Source: Takifugu bimaculatus (taxonomy: Eukaryota; Chordata; Actinopteri; Tetraodontiformes; Tetraodontidae). From it: a stretch of 64,000 bases of DNA. A program made the position numbers and the translations under genes. This document shows positions 1 through 8,129 of this stretch, in pieces. Where the stretch lies: contig CP034977.1 of NCBI GenBank assembly GCA_004026145.2, forward strand, positions 2,076,043 to 2,140,042. The letters run 5' to 3'. Within the stretch, counting starts at the first letter, position 1; each line of letters begins with the position of its first letter. Below the pieces are notes generated by a model that did not search any database, was not told the DNA's origin, and worked only from the letters and a program-made list of their open reading frames with translations.

Positions 1-1100
1 GCCCTGGGACCCTGAGCCCTGGCTGGAGAACCAGGCGGGCGTCTCACTGGGGAGGAGGAGGTCGTTTTGGGGGAAGTGGGAGTCGAGGGCCGGCTGGGGC
101 TCCCCCAGGGTCTCCTCCTCTCCAATCCGGTGGCGATGTTGTCAAACGAAGGTTGTTTTTTGAAACTCCTGTCAAAGGAGTTTTGCTTTTTCAGCGTGTT
201 ATCGAAGGATCCTTGTTTTCTGATGGCTCTGGAGTCGGGTGAGGACTGAGTGCCTCTTGTGCTTGTCTTATGTGGGCTGCCATGCCCGGCAGTGGTCTCA
301 TCAGCTTGCGTGCTTTTATTCTTTTTAGCACCAGTGTCTTCGTGGGAGTTCCGTGCCGCAGTCGCATCTTTGTGCTCACCATCTTTCTCTCGATTAAAGC
401 CTAAAACAGCGCCCCCTGTTGCATTTATCTGGTTATTGTTCTCCCTGTAGTCATCACTGACGTTACTGCGCTGCACTGCGCTGTTGTTTGTGTGTAGCTG
501 GCAGTTTGCATTTGCTGCTTGAGTTGCTGAATTTGAATTCATGTCTACAGCTTTTTGCTGTATTGTGCTTTTTTGGCATGAGTGAGATAGCTCATCTCTG
601 GCCCTTCCTTCAGTCTTGGAGTCTGCCCACTGGGCCCTGACCGAAGCATCTCCAACATTGTCCATGGTTGAAATGGTGGACACGCAAGAGATGAAAACAT
701 CGGCTTCTGAGTGCATCTCAGTTCGGGATTCTTCTGTGCTGTATTCCTGCTCAACAGCCCCCTGCACAGTCCACTTTTTAGCTGCCTGACTTTCAGCTTT
801 CAGCTCCACCTCAACGTCTTTTCGGTCTTTAAGTCCAACATAGTCCTCTCCGTCTTCCACCAGGTACGTCTCCAGCTCCTGACACTCCAACATCTCAAAC
901 TCAGCCAGCTCGGGATCATCACACTGGGAGTCTGGACCCCATCCCATGACTTTGTCCTGCAGCACACTGCTGGTGTCACCTGTCCTCCCATCATCTTCCT
1001 GCTGAATAGCGTTAGCATTAGCATCGCCATCAGCCAGCACTCCTTCCACCCTATTGTTATTATGTAACGGCCTGTTGAAAGGCTCCTCTCTTTCACACAT
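1..1100 (-). CDS. 5' part of an unidentified acidic, low-complexity protein (runs off the left edge)
   Basis: I do not recognise this protein with confidence. Read on the minus strand from an ATG at 1100-1098, the frame stays open for 366 codons to the window edge. An in-frame TGA lies eight codons upstream (1124-1122), which supports the start if this is the first coding exon. An early region is acidic and contains CDDPELAEFEMLECQELE. The middle is Asn/Gln/Ser-rich and looks disordered. The end is basic and Ser/Pro-rich, with three copies of a short motif (KQGSFDN, KQNSFDR, KQPSFDN) before a run of SP/TP sites. The opposite strand and other frames are broken more often, and composition is coding-like. 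The MTUS1/MTUS2 family is a possibility, because in human those genes lie near SLC7A2 and SLC7A1, but I could not match residues to it. An alternative start splices the exon at 3048-3153 to position 1089 in phase. Confidence 0.6.
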   Translation of the reverse strand, partial: MCEREEPFNRPLHNNNRVEGVLADGDANANAIQQEDDGRTGDTSSVLQDKVMGWGPDSQCDDPELAEFEMLECQELETYLVEDGEDYVGLKDRKDVEVELKAESQAAKKWTVQGAVEQEYSTEESRTEMHSEADVFISCVSTISTMDNVGDASVRAQWADSKTEGRARDELSHSCQKSTIQQKAVDMNSNSATQAANANCQLHTNNSAVQRSNVSDDYRENNNQINATGGAVLGFNREKDGEHKDATAARNSHEDTGAKKNKSTQADETTAGHGSPHKTSTRGTQSSPDSRAIRKQGSFDNTLKKQNSFDRSFKKQPSFDNIATGLERRRPWGSPSRPSTPTSPKTTSSSPVRRPPGSPARAQGPR

Positions 1101-3047
1101 TTTTGGGAAACAGTTGAGCGTTCACAGTGGCCCGATGAGCGCTTTAAAAACCATCCTCCGTTGCATCGATCACCTCAAAGAGCTGTCTCACATTCTGTTA
1201 CTTTTCCCGTTACTTTTAAAATGGGTCCTGGTAGTGAGAAAGGTCCCAGTCCTGCGTGAAGACAAATTACAAGAATCTTTTGAAAATCTGATGATTGTCC
1301 ATTAATGATATACAGCATACAGCATTTGAATCAGACATTTAGACTCAACATATGACAAAAGTAGGCCAGATCTTGATAATGGATTATTTTCTCTGCACAA
1401 AGGTAGGTCAAGATCGTGCATGAAACAGTCGGTAATAATTCCCCATTCTAAATAAAAACCCCTCTCTGGTCTGAGGTCAGTGACCGAAAAGACTCATCAA
1501 TTTGTGGAAGGACTGAATTTCTGCAAACTGGAGATGAGCATCTGCAGCAAGCGTCATATAAAAGATATGAGGGAAAGTTCCTTTTCACTCCAGCAGCCAA
1601 AGCATTTCCTGACTGGGCTCAATTGATTTACGTCTCATCGGCGGGTCATCACTTTAATTAAAATTTATTTAAAGAAAGAAGCAATAATATCCTCAAAATA
1701 ATGTTACAATTGCAAGATGGCCCTGATAAATGACCCTCAGAGGAATCATCCGTGATTATTATTATCACTGTTATCAACAAATGTCTGAAAAGCCAGACGT
1801 TTAACAGAGAGTCAAACGGGTCATTAGGCACCATTTTAACGGGCTAAACTGAGCTAAAGCAACAAATGTTCTTGTTTGACCCTGATGATGAAACCTGAGG
1901 GAGGATCCTTCGGGTCCACTTGCAGCCTCTCTGATGTTCATGGACAGCGGGAAATAAAAGCTGAACATCAATCTGTCAAAGTGAATGAGAACTGAGTCTG
2001 TCAGGGATCTACGGTGAGTGAATCTGGGGTGTCAGTGAATTCAGTGGTGCAGCAGATACAGATCTGCTGCACTGATCAACTGAACATACTGATCGTGCTC
2101 CTCCAGCTGATGCAGCTCCTGTTCTGACAGGATAACCTCAGGATGCAGTCTGAGGAAACTGATGTTCCTCCACCCCAACATGCTTCCTCGAGCGCACTTC
2201 CCATCCCCCCACTGTTCAGCATCTACCCTGCCACCTGCTTCTCCACATGCAACATGATGGCAACACCTTCATCAATAAACGGCTCGTGTTTCTCAGCGCA
2301 CACGTGCACGTCAGCTACTTGCGTGTGTCCGGGAAACCGAGGCAGCCCCCAACCTTGACTGGGTAAACACAAATCAGCACAGTGATTAAGGCCTTCTTTC
2401 CCTTTTCTCACCGCTTTAACAGGAGTCCTCATAAAATATTGAGGATGGATGAAAATGGAGGCAAAGCTCTCCCTCCCATATTTCATGACTGCTCCAGCGG
2501 ATCACAACTTCTTTGTGTAGCCACCAAAGATTAAAAAAATATCAAGCGAGGGCTAACTATAGTGCAAAATCTACATGGAACCAAATATTGGATAAGCTAC
2601 AGACACTTGTTCATACAGAAAAGCATCCAAAAATGCCTCCATCACCAGTATTACTGGTACTTAAAGCAGCATTTCCCATAGCTTAATATTATGTAACACT
2701 GCTTATTGATAAGTGCATCAAAGAACCTAGAATACCTTAGATATTTTTAAATGTTCCTTTAGGTTGTATCTAGTGTGCACACGATTTCTAACAGGGAGAC
2801 AAGAGGTCTCTTTGCCGCATAAAAGTCTAACCACCATTGAAAGATGGGCAACTACAGTCTTTATTCTCTTCCAATGAGGGTACCTGCAGCTTATTTAGAT
2901 TACCCAGCGACATCATAATCGCAGCATCCATAATCCTTCAACAGGACCATCTGCAGGTGAGCCTGCAGAACCAGCGGCGTCGCTAATAAATCGAATTCAG
3001 GCAAACACGCCCACCCACCGTGGCTGCAATGAAATGGTGAATCTTAC
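1101..3047. other. Gene-free stretch between two minus-strand exons
   Basis: About 1.9 kb with no exon I can support. It would be the 5' leader or first intron of the leftward gene. Contents: AT-rich sequence near 1300-1800 and a bulged inverted repeat at 2041-2075. An open frame on the minus strand near 2223-2486 has no convincing splice sites, so I left it out. Confidence 0.4.
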
Positions 3048-3153
3048 CGTTCGAATCCAGCGGATCTGCCGGAGAGGAGCGCGAAAGCGGCCAAGGAAAG
3101 GAGGAGGATGGGTACTCCAGGTTTCAGGGTGTCAGAAAGCGTCTGCAGCATCG
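3048..3153 (-). CDS. Candidate coding exon with a signal-peptide or membrane-anchor segment
   Basis: This 106-nt stretch is flanked by two strong splice sites on the minus strand. Upstream is a pyrimidine tract ending TTTTGCAG; downstream is the donor GTAAGATT. Two bases into the exon is an ATG (3151-3149) in a good context, opening 34 codons plus two bases. The peptide has a polar start, a hydrophobic core (PILLLSLAAFALL) and small residues after it, as in a signal peptide or single-pass anchor. Its end phase (two bases) fits a weak acceptor at 1091-1090 in the leftward gene, so it may be that gene's first coding exon. It lies downstream of the transporter's stop codon and is not part of that protein. 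I cannot name the product. Confidence 0.4.
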
Positions 3154-4272
3154 CTGCAAAACAGGGAGGAGAGCAGCCCAACGCCAGGTTCGAGGCGCGC
3201 AACAGCGGCCCCTGCTGGCGAAAACCCCCGCTGCAAATAACGACTGCCCACATGTCAATAAAAGGCCCACAAACATAAATGAAAACCACAGACCGACTCT
3301 TAGTTAAATAGGAAAATTATGCTAAAGACCTCTTCAGTTACCTCCTTTTGTGGTAATAATCCCTTGGCCTTTGACCTATATTTGAAAAAAGCAAAGGGTT
3401 ACTGTCAGATGTCCACTGTGGGTTTCCAGAGAAAAAAAAGCTTTAATAAATATTAATGATAAATAATCAGCAGCAACCTTTAGGTGTTTGACTTTATTTA
3501 CAACAGAAAATATACAGATAATGTACAACAGTACATAGATATTTACCCACTATCAAGCAGCTGAGCTGAGTGATACCATTCATTTTAAGTTCATAAAATT
3601 TTAAAATGTTATTAATGTAGCATGCAAGGGTTTCTTTCATAAAATCAATTGCCATTGCCCTTTTTTATTTAAAAAAAAGCATTTAAAAAAACAAAGAAAA
3701 AAGCCCAAACACCACAATGACAGACCACAGAACGAGATGAAATTGGCTGAATAGCATTGTCATAAAGTTTACAACAAATAACATTTCCTTCTATATTTAC
3801 ATTTAATAACGTTTTTCTTCATTTACTATTTAACAACACAGGCCTCTTTCAGGTCAGGAGGGCAGGTTCTCGACAGAGGAGCTGAGCCTTTTCTAAATAA
3901 CGGCGTCTGTCTTATTTGTCACAACTGTAATTGGACATCAGATGCCATCAAAGAGTAAAATATTAGGTGTTGGAGGAAAACCAAGATGACCTTTAATAGT
4001 CAACATCTCCGGAGGTTAAACTGGCTAATTTCCAGTACCAATGGCTGGTCAAAAGTTCAAACTTTATCTATTTCTTACACCAATAGCAGCCCTTTGGCTA
4101 CATAATAAATGTTGTTGCCCATAAATGCACGTTTGGGATGTAGCAGATGCACCTCAGTGTCCATACTTCTCTCTAACGTGTAGCATCAACGCCGTGGCTG
4201 GAGGCTACAGCTATTTGAAAGTAATCTCAGGCTAACTCGAATGGCCAGAACTGACGCCTGAACCTCCTCTTC
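3154..4272 (-). other. Probable 3' untranslated region of the transporter and short spacer
   Basis: AT-rich, no coding signal. The part from 4272 down to about 3475 is a plausible 3' UTR of the transporter; the rest separates it from the next leftward exon. Confidence 0.4.
3493..3498 (-). terminator. Candidate poly(A) signal of the transporter gene
   Basis: AATAAA on the minus strand, about 775 nt after the transporter stop codon. Another copy occurs near 3664-3669, so the site actually used is uncertain. Confidence 0.35.
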
Positions 4273-4421
4273 TCAGGAATCTTCATCATCTCCTGTGGTA
4301 TTGTGGTAGAAGGCCTCCCTCTCTACAATCATGGGCTGCCCCTTGATTTTGCAGGCGGGGGTCGAGGTCACCACAGCCTCTGCACTTTTGCGAATGCCAT
4401 ATGTGAAGTAGATCAGGAAAC
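4273..4421 (-). CDS. Transporter coding exon 11 and stop
   Basis: Encodes GFLIYFTYGIRKSAEA, the end of the last membrane segment, then a cytoplasmic tail ending DDEDS and TGA at 4275-4273. The tail differs from the mammalian paralogues I can recall and does not settle which one this is. Confidence 0.92.
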
Positions 4422-7400
4422 CTGTGCCAGAAATTAATGAATAATTACTACTAATGAATATTACCACAGAAGAAGGATGAGACATGATGTGGTGGTTAAA
4501 CTGTACCTAAAGTCATCCAGATGGCAAAACGCATCCAAGTCCCTTTGTCAAGCTGCATCATCAGATAGATGTTGATGAACAAACTAGCAACTGGGAGAAA
4601 TGGAAGTAATGGGACCTGTGAGGAGAGAGAGAATGAGGGAGAGAGAGAGAGAATGAGGGAGAGAGAGAGAGAATGAGGGAGAGAGAGAGTGTAAAAAAGT
4701 TACACTCAAGGCACATACACACATTTATCCATGGCAACGCAGCAGAACAGCAACAATGGCCGCCACTTTTCTGGCGAACAGCTTTCTATTTCTGGAGCTT
4801 TGGCTCTCTTTCTGCAAACACTCGATGCAGGCCCACACACATCAGCAGTCCCACACACACACACACACACACACACATGCATCCAGCAGTATAACACACA
4901 TTATGCGGTCCCACACACACATTCAGCAGTATCATATACACCGCAGTCCCACCCTGCAGTCCCGCACACACACACACATCCAGCAGTACAACACAGTCCC
5001 TCACACACACTTGGGCCTGCAGGGAGGGAGTGTGGTGTGTGTGCTCATTTCCCGTCAGTGTGTCCATGGGTGAGCAGGTGGAAGAAGACAATGATAAAGC
5101 ACAGAGAAGGACAGTGTGAAAGACGGCGGTCCACCTTGAAGACGAGCTTGGCACTGCTCTGCGGCTGCCTCCACACAACGAAGGTGAGCATCAGACAAAG
5201 TGCCAGGATAACGGCGAGGACGCACAGCGACCAGGTTTGGAACCCTCCGTGGACAGCCACCACGCTGAAGACAAACACCAAAACACCTGGAGGCAGAGAT
5301 TGGATCAGACATTCGACATCATCCAGCAGCCACGGTCACCTGAGCCGCACGGACTCCTCACCGAGCACACAGGTGCACACGCTGACAACAGACCCAGACT
5401 GAGGAGACGGTTCCGTGCATGAAGGCACAAACAGATTTCTGAGGGTGAAGTGGTCCTCTGGTGGAGGCAAAATATCCTCTTTGTAAGAATCAGTCGTTCC
5501 AAGCTCCTCCTGAGTGTTGGCCATCTCGTAGGCAGAGGCGGGATGTTCCGGTCGGTACCTTCAGAGAGCAAATTCAGATCAGATACGGATCACACACATT
5601 TATTATGAGGACCATCATGGATGTTTCTCCATTATTATCAACAGTGTATTGAGTGTTAAGGTCGGGACCGACCCAGACAGGTGGAGGGTACCTGAGGATC
5701 AGAACACAGGCAGCCACCAGAGAGTATGCCAGCAATGTGCCGATGGACATGAGGTCAACCAGATCCTTCAAGTCAAACAGGAACGCCATCACCGCTGCAG
5801 AAGACGCAAGAGCTCAGTTTGCAATGTCTTCAGGATAATGTTATTACATCAGTCAGTTTAAAAGAATTCGGTAGAGCTCAATTTCTTAATGATTGAAAGC
5901 TAATGATGGAAAGGTTCCTTCACAACAAGAGGCACCACATTTTAGCATCATGCTAGTGCGATGTACCTGACAGAAGCCCCGCCACCATGGTGGAGAGGAT
6001 GGGTGTCTTCCTCTCACTGACACGAGCCAGAAAGGAGTAGAGCAGACCATCTCGAGCCATAGCAAAGATAATGCGTGGAAGGGGAAACATGGAGCCAAGG
6101 AGACTTGGCAGGATGAAGGAAGAAGGAGGAAGACATTTATAAGTAAGAAGACGGAAGATGTGGTCTGGTTTAGCACAAGGCCTCAAATTCAGATTAGTTT
6201 ATAAAAACATAGAACATAAGGACCCCCACCAGTTAGTAGGTGTAAGTCAGGCTCACCTGCCCAAGCACCTGATATTAGTGTAGCTGCTACAGGGGTTTTG
6301 GTTCTTGGGCTGATATTAGCCAAACTTTTGAAGAGCAGACCATCCTTTGCCATTGCCCACATCACTCTGGGCATTGGGAGCATGCCCACTAGCAAACTAG
6401 TGTGGAGAAAAAGGAAAATACGCTGTGCAAATGAGTGCCAAATGTTATAAAAGCGAGAGGGCGGGGGGGGAAAGATTAAACTAGTCTGACTTCCAGTTCA
6501 AATACAATAAAGCACAACATGCAAATAAAATAAACACTCTGCAAATAAACTGCTGGGAGTCTCTGAGCGTGTTAGTGTGAACGTTAACAAGTTCCACTCA
6601 GGAAATGTCTCTGCGGAAGCAACGGGGGAGACGGATTTTTTCAGTCAGCGGTTCTGAATAAGTACAATTATACGATAGATTAGGAAAATCATTCACTCTA
6701 CAGCATACAAAGGCTCTACAGAGGCGCAATGACTTCTCATGTGGCAGCAGGAGGAACCTTTACCTGGTTGACAAGGCACATAAAGAGCCAATGGCCACAG
6801 CGTAAGTGGCGCCATCCCAGCCCACGTATTTAAAGGCCACCGGCAGAGGACTGTTCTTGTCCAGTAGGTAATACGGCATCATGACAGTGAGTGCAGCGGA
6901 CACGCCAAAGTAGGCCACGAAACAAATAAGGAGCGAGGCCACGATGCCCACGGGAATGGCTCGCTGGGGATTCTTCACCTCTTCCCCTGGAGAGGAAACG
7001 TAGCAGGAGGTGTCAGTTGCACCGGACTGTTGCTAAATGTTCAGGCATCGCCCATCTCACCTGTGGTGGCAATGCAGTCAAAGCCTATGAAGGCATAAAA
7101 ACAGGTGGCGGCACCAGAAAGGACCCCAGACCAGCCGAAAGGCATGAAGCCACCCGCCCCGAGGACGTCCTCCGACAATGCAGGACTGGACAGACTGGAG
7201 ACAGCGAGGAGGAAAGGACGCTCAGTGGGAAACGTCACGCAACGGATTTTGGCCGCAAGCTTCCTGTAACCCACTTCAGACTGGAGTTGCTGGTGCTATT
7301 AAAGATTTCCTCAGGGTTCAAACTCCAGTTTTTCAGGTTTCCTTTGACAAAGCCCGAGATGATGACAAACACGAGCACAACCACGTTGACACTGGTGAAG

Positions 7401-8129
7401 ACTTTATTGACCCAGGCTGACTCCTTCACTCCAAACGCAAGCAGGCCTGAGGGAAACAGGCTAATCGCGATCAGAACATCCAGCAGTTTCCTGAAAGCTC
7501 AAAGCAGAACTCTGTATCGAGTCTCACCTGTTAGGATTATTATGATGAAGACGGCAAATATGTCTGGATACTCCGCCAGGAATCCGGGAGCGTCCATCGT
7601 CATGTGTTGCCTGCAGAATTCCTCGATGTATTTGCCGATCATCTTGTCAAATGTGGCGCTCCACGCCCGGGCCACGCTCGCCGTGCCTGAGCAAAGGCAG
7701 CCGTTTTGTGCCGACCAAACAGTCAATATCATCACTTGACATAAGCTTACCAATGACGTAAGAGAGGATGAGGTTCCAGCCAGTGATGAAGGCCCACAGT
7801 TCTCCCACGGTCACGTAGGTGTAGAGGTAAGCTGAGCCCGTTTTGGGAACCCGGGCCCCAAATTCAGCGTAGCACAGACCCGCCAGGACCGAGGCCAGGG
7901 CGGCGATGAAGAAAGAGAGGACAATGGCGGGTCCAGACGTGTCCCTGGCCACGGCTCCGGCCAGCACGTACACGCCGGCGCCCAACGTGCTGCCGACGCC
8001 CAGAGCGACCAGATCGAACGTGTTGAGGCATCGGGAGAAGTGGGACTCTTCTGTGCTGCAGTCCATAACCTTCACTCTCAGGAGCCGCGACCCAATGTCC
8101 TTAAGTGTCGCCAGCATTTTGATCCGCAT
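4273..8129 (-). CDS. Cationic amino acid transporter, SLC7A1/SLC7A2 (CAT) family, complete gene
   Basis: Sodium-independent uptake of arginine, lysine and ornithine at the plasma membrane is the known role of this family. Eleven coding exons plus one alternative copy join in phase: 7751-8129, 7528-7686, 7275-7446, 7061-7194, 6764-6986, then either 6257-6396 or 5967-6103, then 5692-5794, 5362-5558, 5135-5286, 4507-4615, 4273-4421. This gives 637 or 638 residues, close to mammalian CAT-1 and CAT-2. Family hallmarks include LGVGSTLGAGVYVLAG, GLCYAEFGARVPKTGSAYLY, GFDCIATTGEEVKNPQ and DLVDLMSIGTLLAYSLVAA. The body resembles CAT-1 somewhat more (RAWSATFD, GGFMPF, IPVGIVASLLICF), while the duplicated exons are the CAT-2 hallmark, so I leave the paralogue open. 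The start is the first ATG of the exon, 38 nt after a 3' splice site, so at least one noncoding leader exon lies upstream. Confidence 0.95.
4507..4615 (-). CDS. Transporter coding exon 10
   Basis: Encodes VPLLPFLPVASLFINIYLMM and LDKGTWMRFAIWMTLG, matching the conserved late membrane region of CATs. The acceptor CTCACAG lies beside GA-rich tandem repeats. Confidence 0.92.
4624..4689. repeat. GA-rich 20-bp tandem repeat, about three copies
   Basis: The unit is (GA)n followed by ATGAGG, repeated three times in the intron between transporter exons 9 and 10, a few bases upstream of the exon 10 acceptor. Confidence 0.85.
4832..5012. repeat. Interleaved (CA)n minisatellite
   Basis: Blocks of CA repeats alternate with a degenerate CAGCAGT/CAGTCCC spacer in the same 519-bp intron. 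They make long spurious open frames on both strands. Confidence 0.8.
5135..5286 (-). CDS. Transporter coding exon 9
   Basis: Encodes two membrane segments and the family motif FVVWRQPQSSAKLVFK. It ends in phase 0 with donor GTGGACCG. Confidence 0.92.
5362..5558 (-). CDS. Transporter coding exon 8
   Basis: Encodes YRPEHPASAYEMANTQEELG and FTLRNLFVPSCTEPSPQSG, the large cytoplasmic loop plus the start of the next membrane segment (SVVSVCTCVLG). This is the least conserved part of the family. Confidence 0.88.
5692..5794 (-). CDS. Transporter coding exon 7
   Basis: Encodes AVMAFLFDLKDLVDLMSIGT and a membrane segment to VLILR. The start phase requires one base from the preceding exon, which fits either alternative exon but not exon 5 directly. 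Confidence 0.93.
5967..6103 (-). CDS. Transporter alternative exon 6, CAT-2A-like copy
   Basis: Encodes LLGSMFPLPRIIFAMARDGL and FLARVSERKTP, 137 nt. Arginine in AMARDG and the one-residue-shorter loop match the low-affinity CAT-2A form of mammals. The acceptor AAG follows a strong pyrimidine tract; the donor GTACATCG is weaker than that of the other copy. Confidence 0.9.
6257..6396 (-). CDS. Transporter alternative exon 6, CAT-2B-like copy
   Basis: Encodes residues 356-402, including MLPMPRVMWAMAKDGLLF and RTKTPVAATL. It is 140 nt, one codon longer than its partner at 5967-6103, and has the same start and end phase. The TKTP length form matches CAT-1, CAT-3 and CAT-2B. It carries lysine where mammalian high-affinity forms have glutamate (AMA-K-DGLL). 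The donor is GTGAGCCT. Confidence 0.9.
6764..6986 (-). CDS. Transporter coding exon 5
   Basis: Encodes EEVKNPQRAIPVGIVASL to AVAIGSLCALST. It ends with two bases (AG) of a split serine codon, which both alternative exons complete with T. Confidence 0.93.
7061..7194 (-). CDS. Transporter coding exon 4
   Basis: Encodes VLGAGGFMPFGWSGVL and FYAFIGFDCIATTGE. Two in-phase acceptors lie nine bases apart (exon starting at 7194 or 7185); I chose the upstream one for its better pyrimidine tract. Confidence 0.88.
7275..7446 (-). CDS. Transporter coding exon 3
   Basis: Encodes LLAFGVKESAWVNKVF through the loop FNSTSNSSL, which holds NST and NSS glycosylation sequons in the expected extracellular loop. 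The donor is GTGGGTTA, chosen because it is the only nearby GT that keeps phase with exon 4. Confidence 0.88.
7528..7686 (-). CDS. Transporter coding exon 2
   Basis: Encodes TASVARAWSATFDKMIG to the membrane segment IFAVFIIIILTG. It follows a 64-bp intron and has acceptor GCTCAG and donor GTGAGACT. Confidence 0.93.
7751..8129 (-). CDS. Transporter coding exon 1
   Basis: Encodes residues 1-126: the cytoplasmic start, then the first membrane segments with LGVGSTLGAGVYVLAG. It ends in LILSYVIG with donor GTAAGCTT. A 3' splice site (CCGCAG) precedes position 8167, so 8130-8167 is leader sequence. A second in-frame ATG four codons on is an alternative start. Confidence 0.93.

Noticed and set aside
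1880..1950. Possible C/D-box small nucleolar RNA (TGATGATGAA with later CTGA)
   Set aside because: No terminal stem, poorly placed D box and no C'/D' pair.
2223..2486. Minus-strand frame considered as an exon of the leftward gene
   Set aside because: No paired acceptor and donor in a phase that joins either neighbouring exon.
4731..5402. 223-codon plus-strand open frame
   Set aside because: It runs through the (CA)n minisatellite and antisense to transporter exons 8-9; His/Thr repeats come from the microsatellite.
7017..7739. 240-codon plus-strand open frame
   Set aside because: It is the antisense shadow of transporter exons 2-4, which are in phase and strongly conserved on the minus strand.
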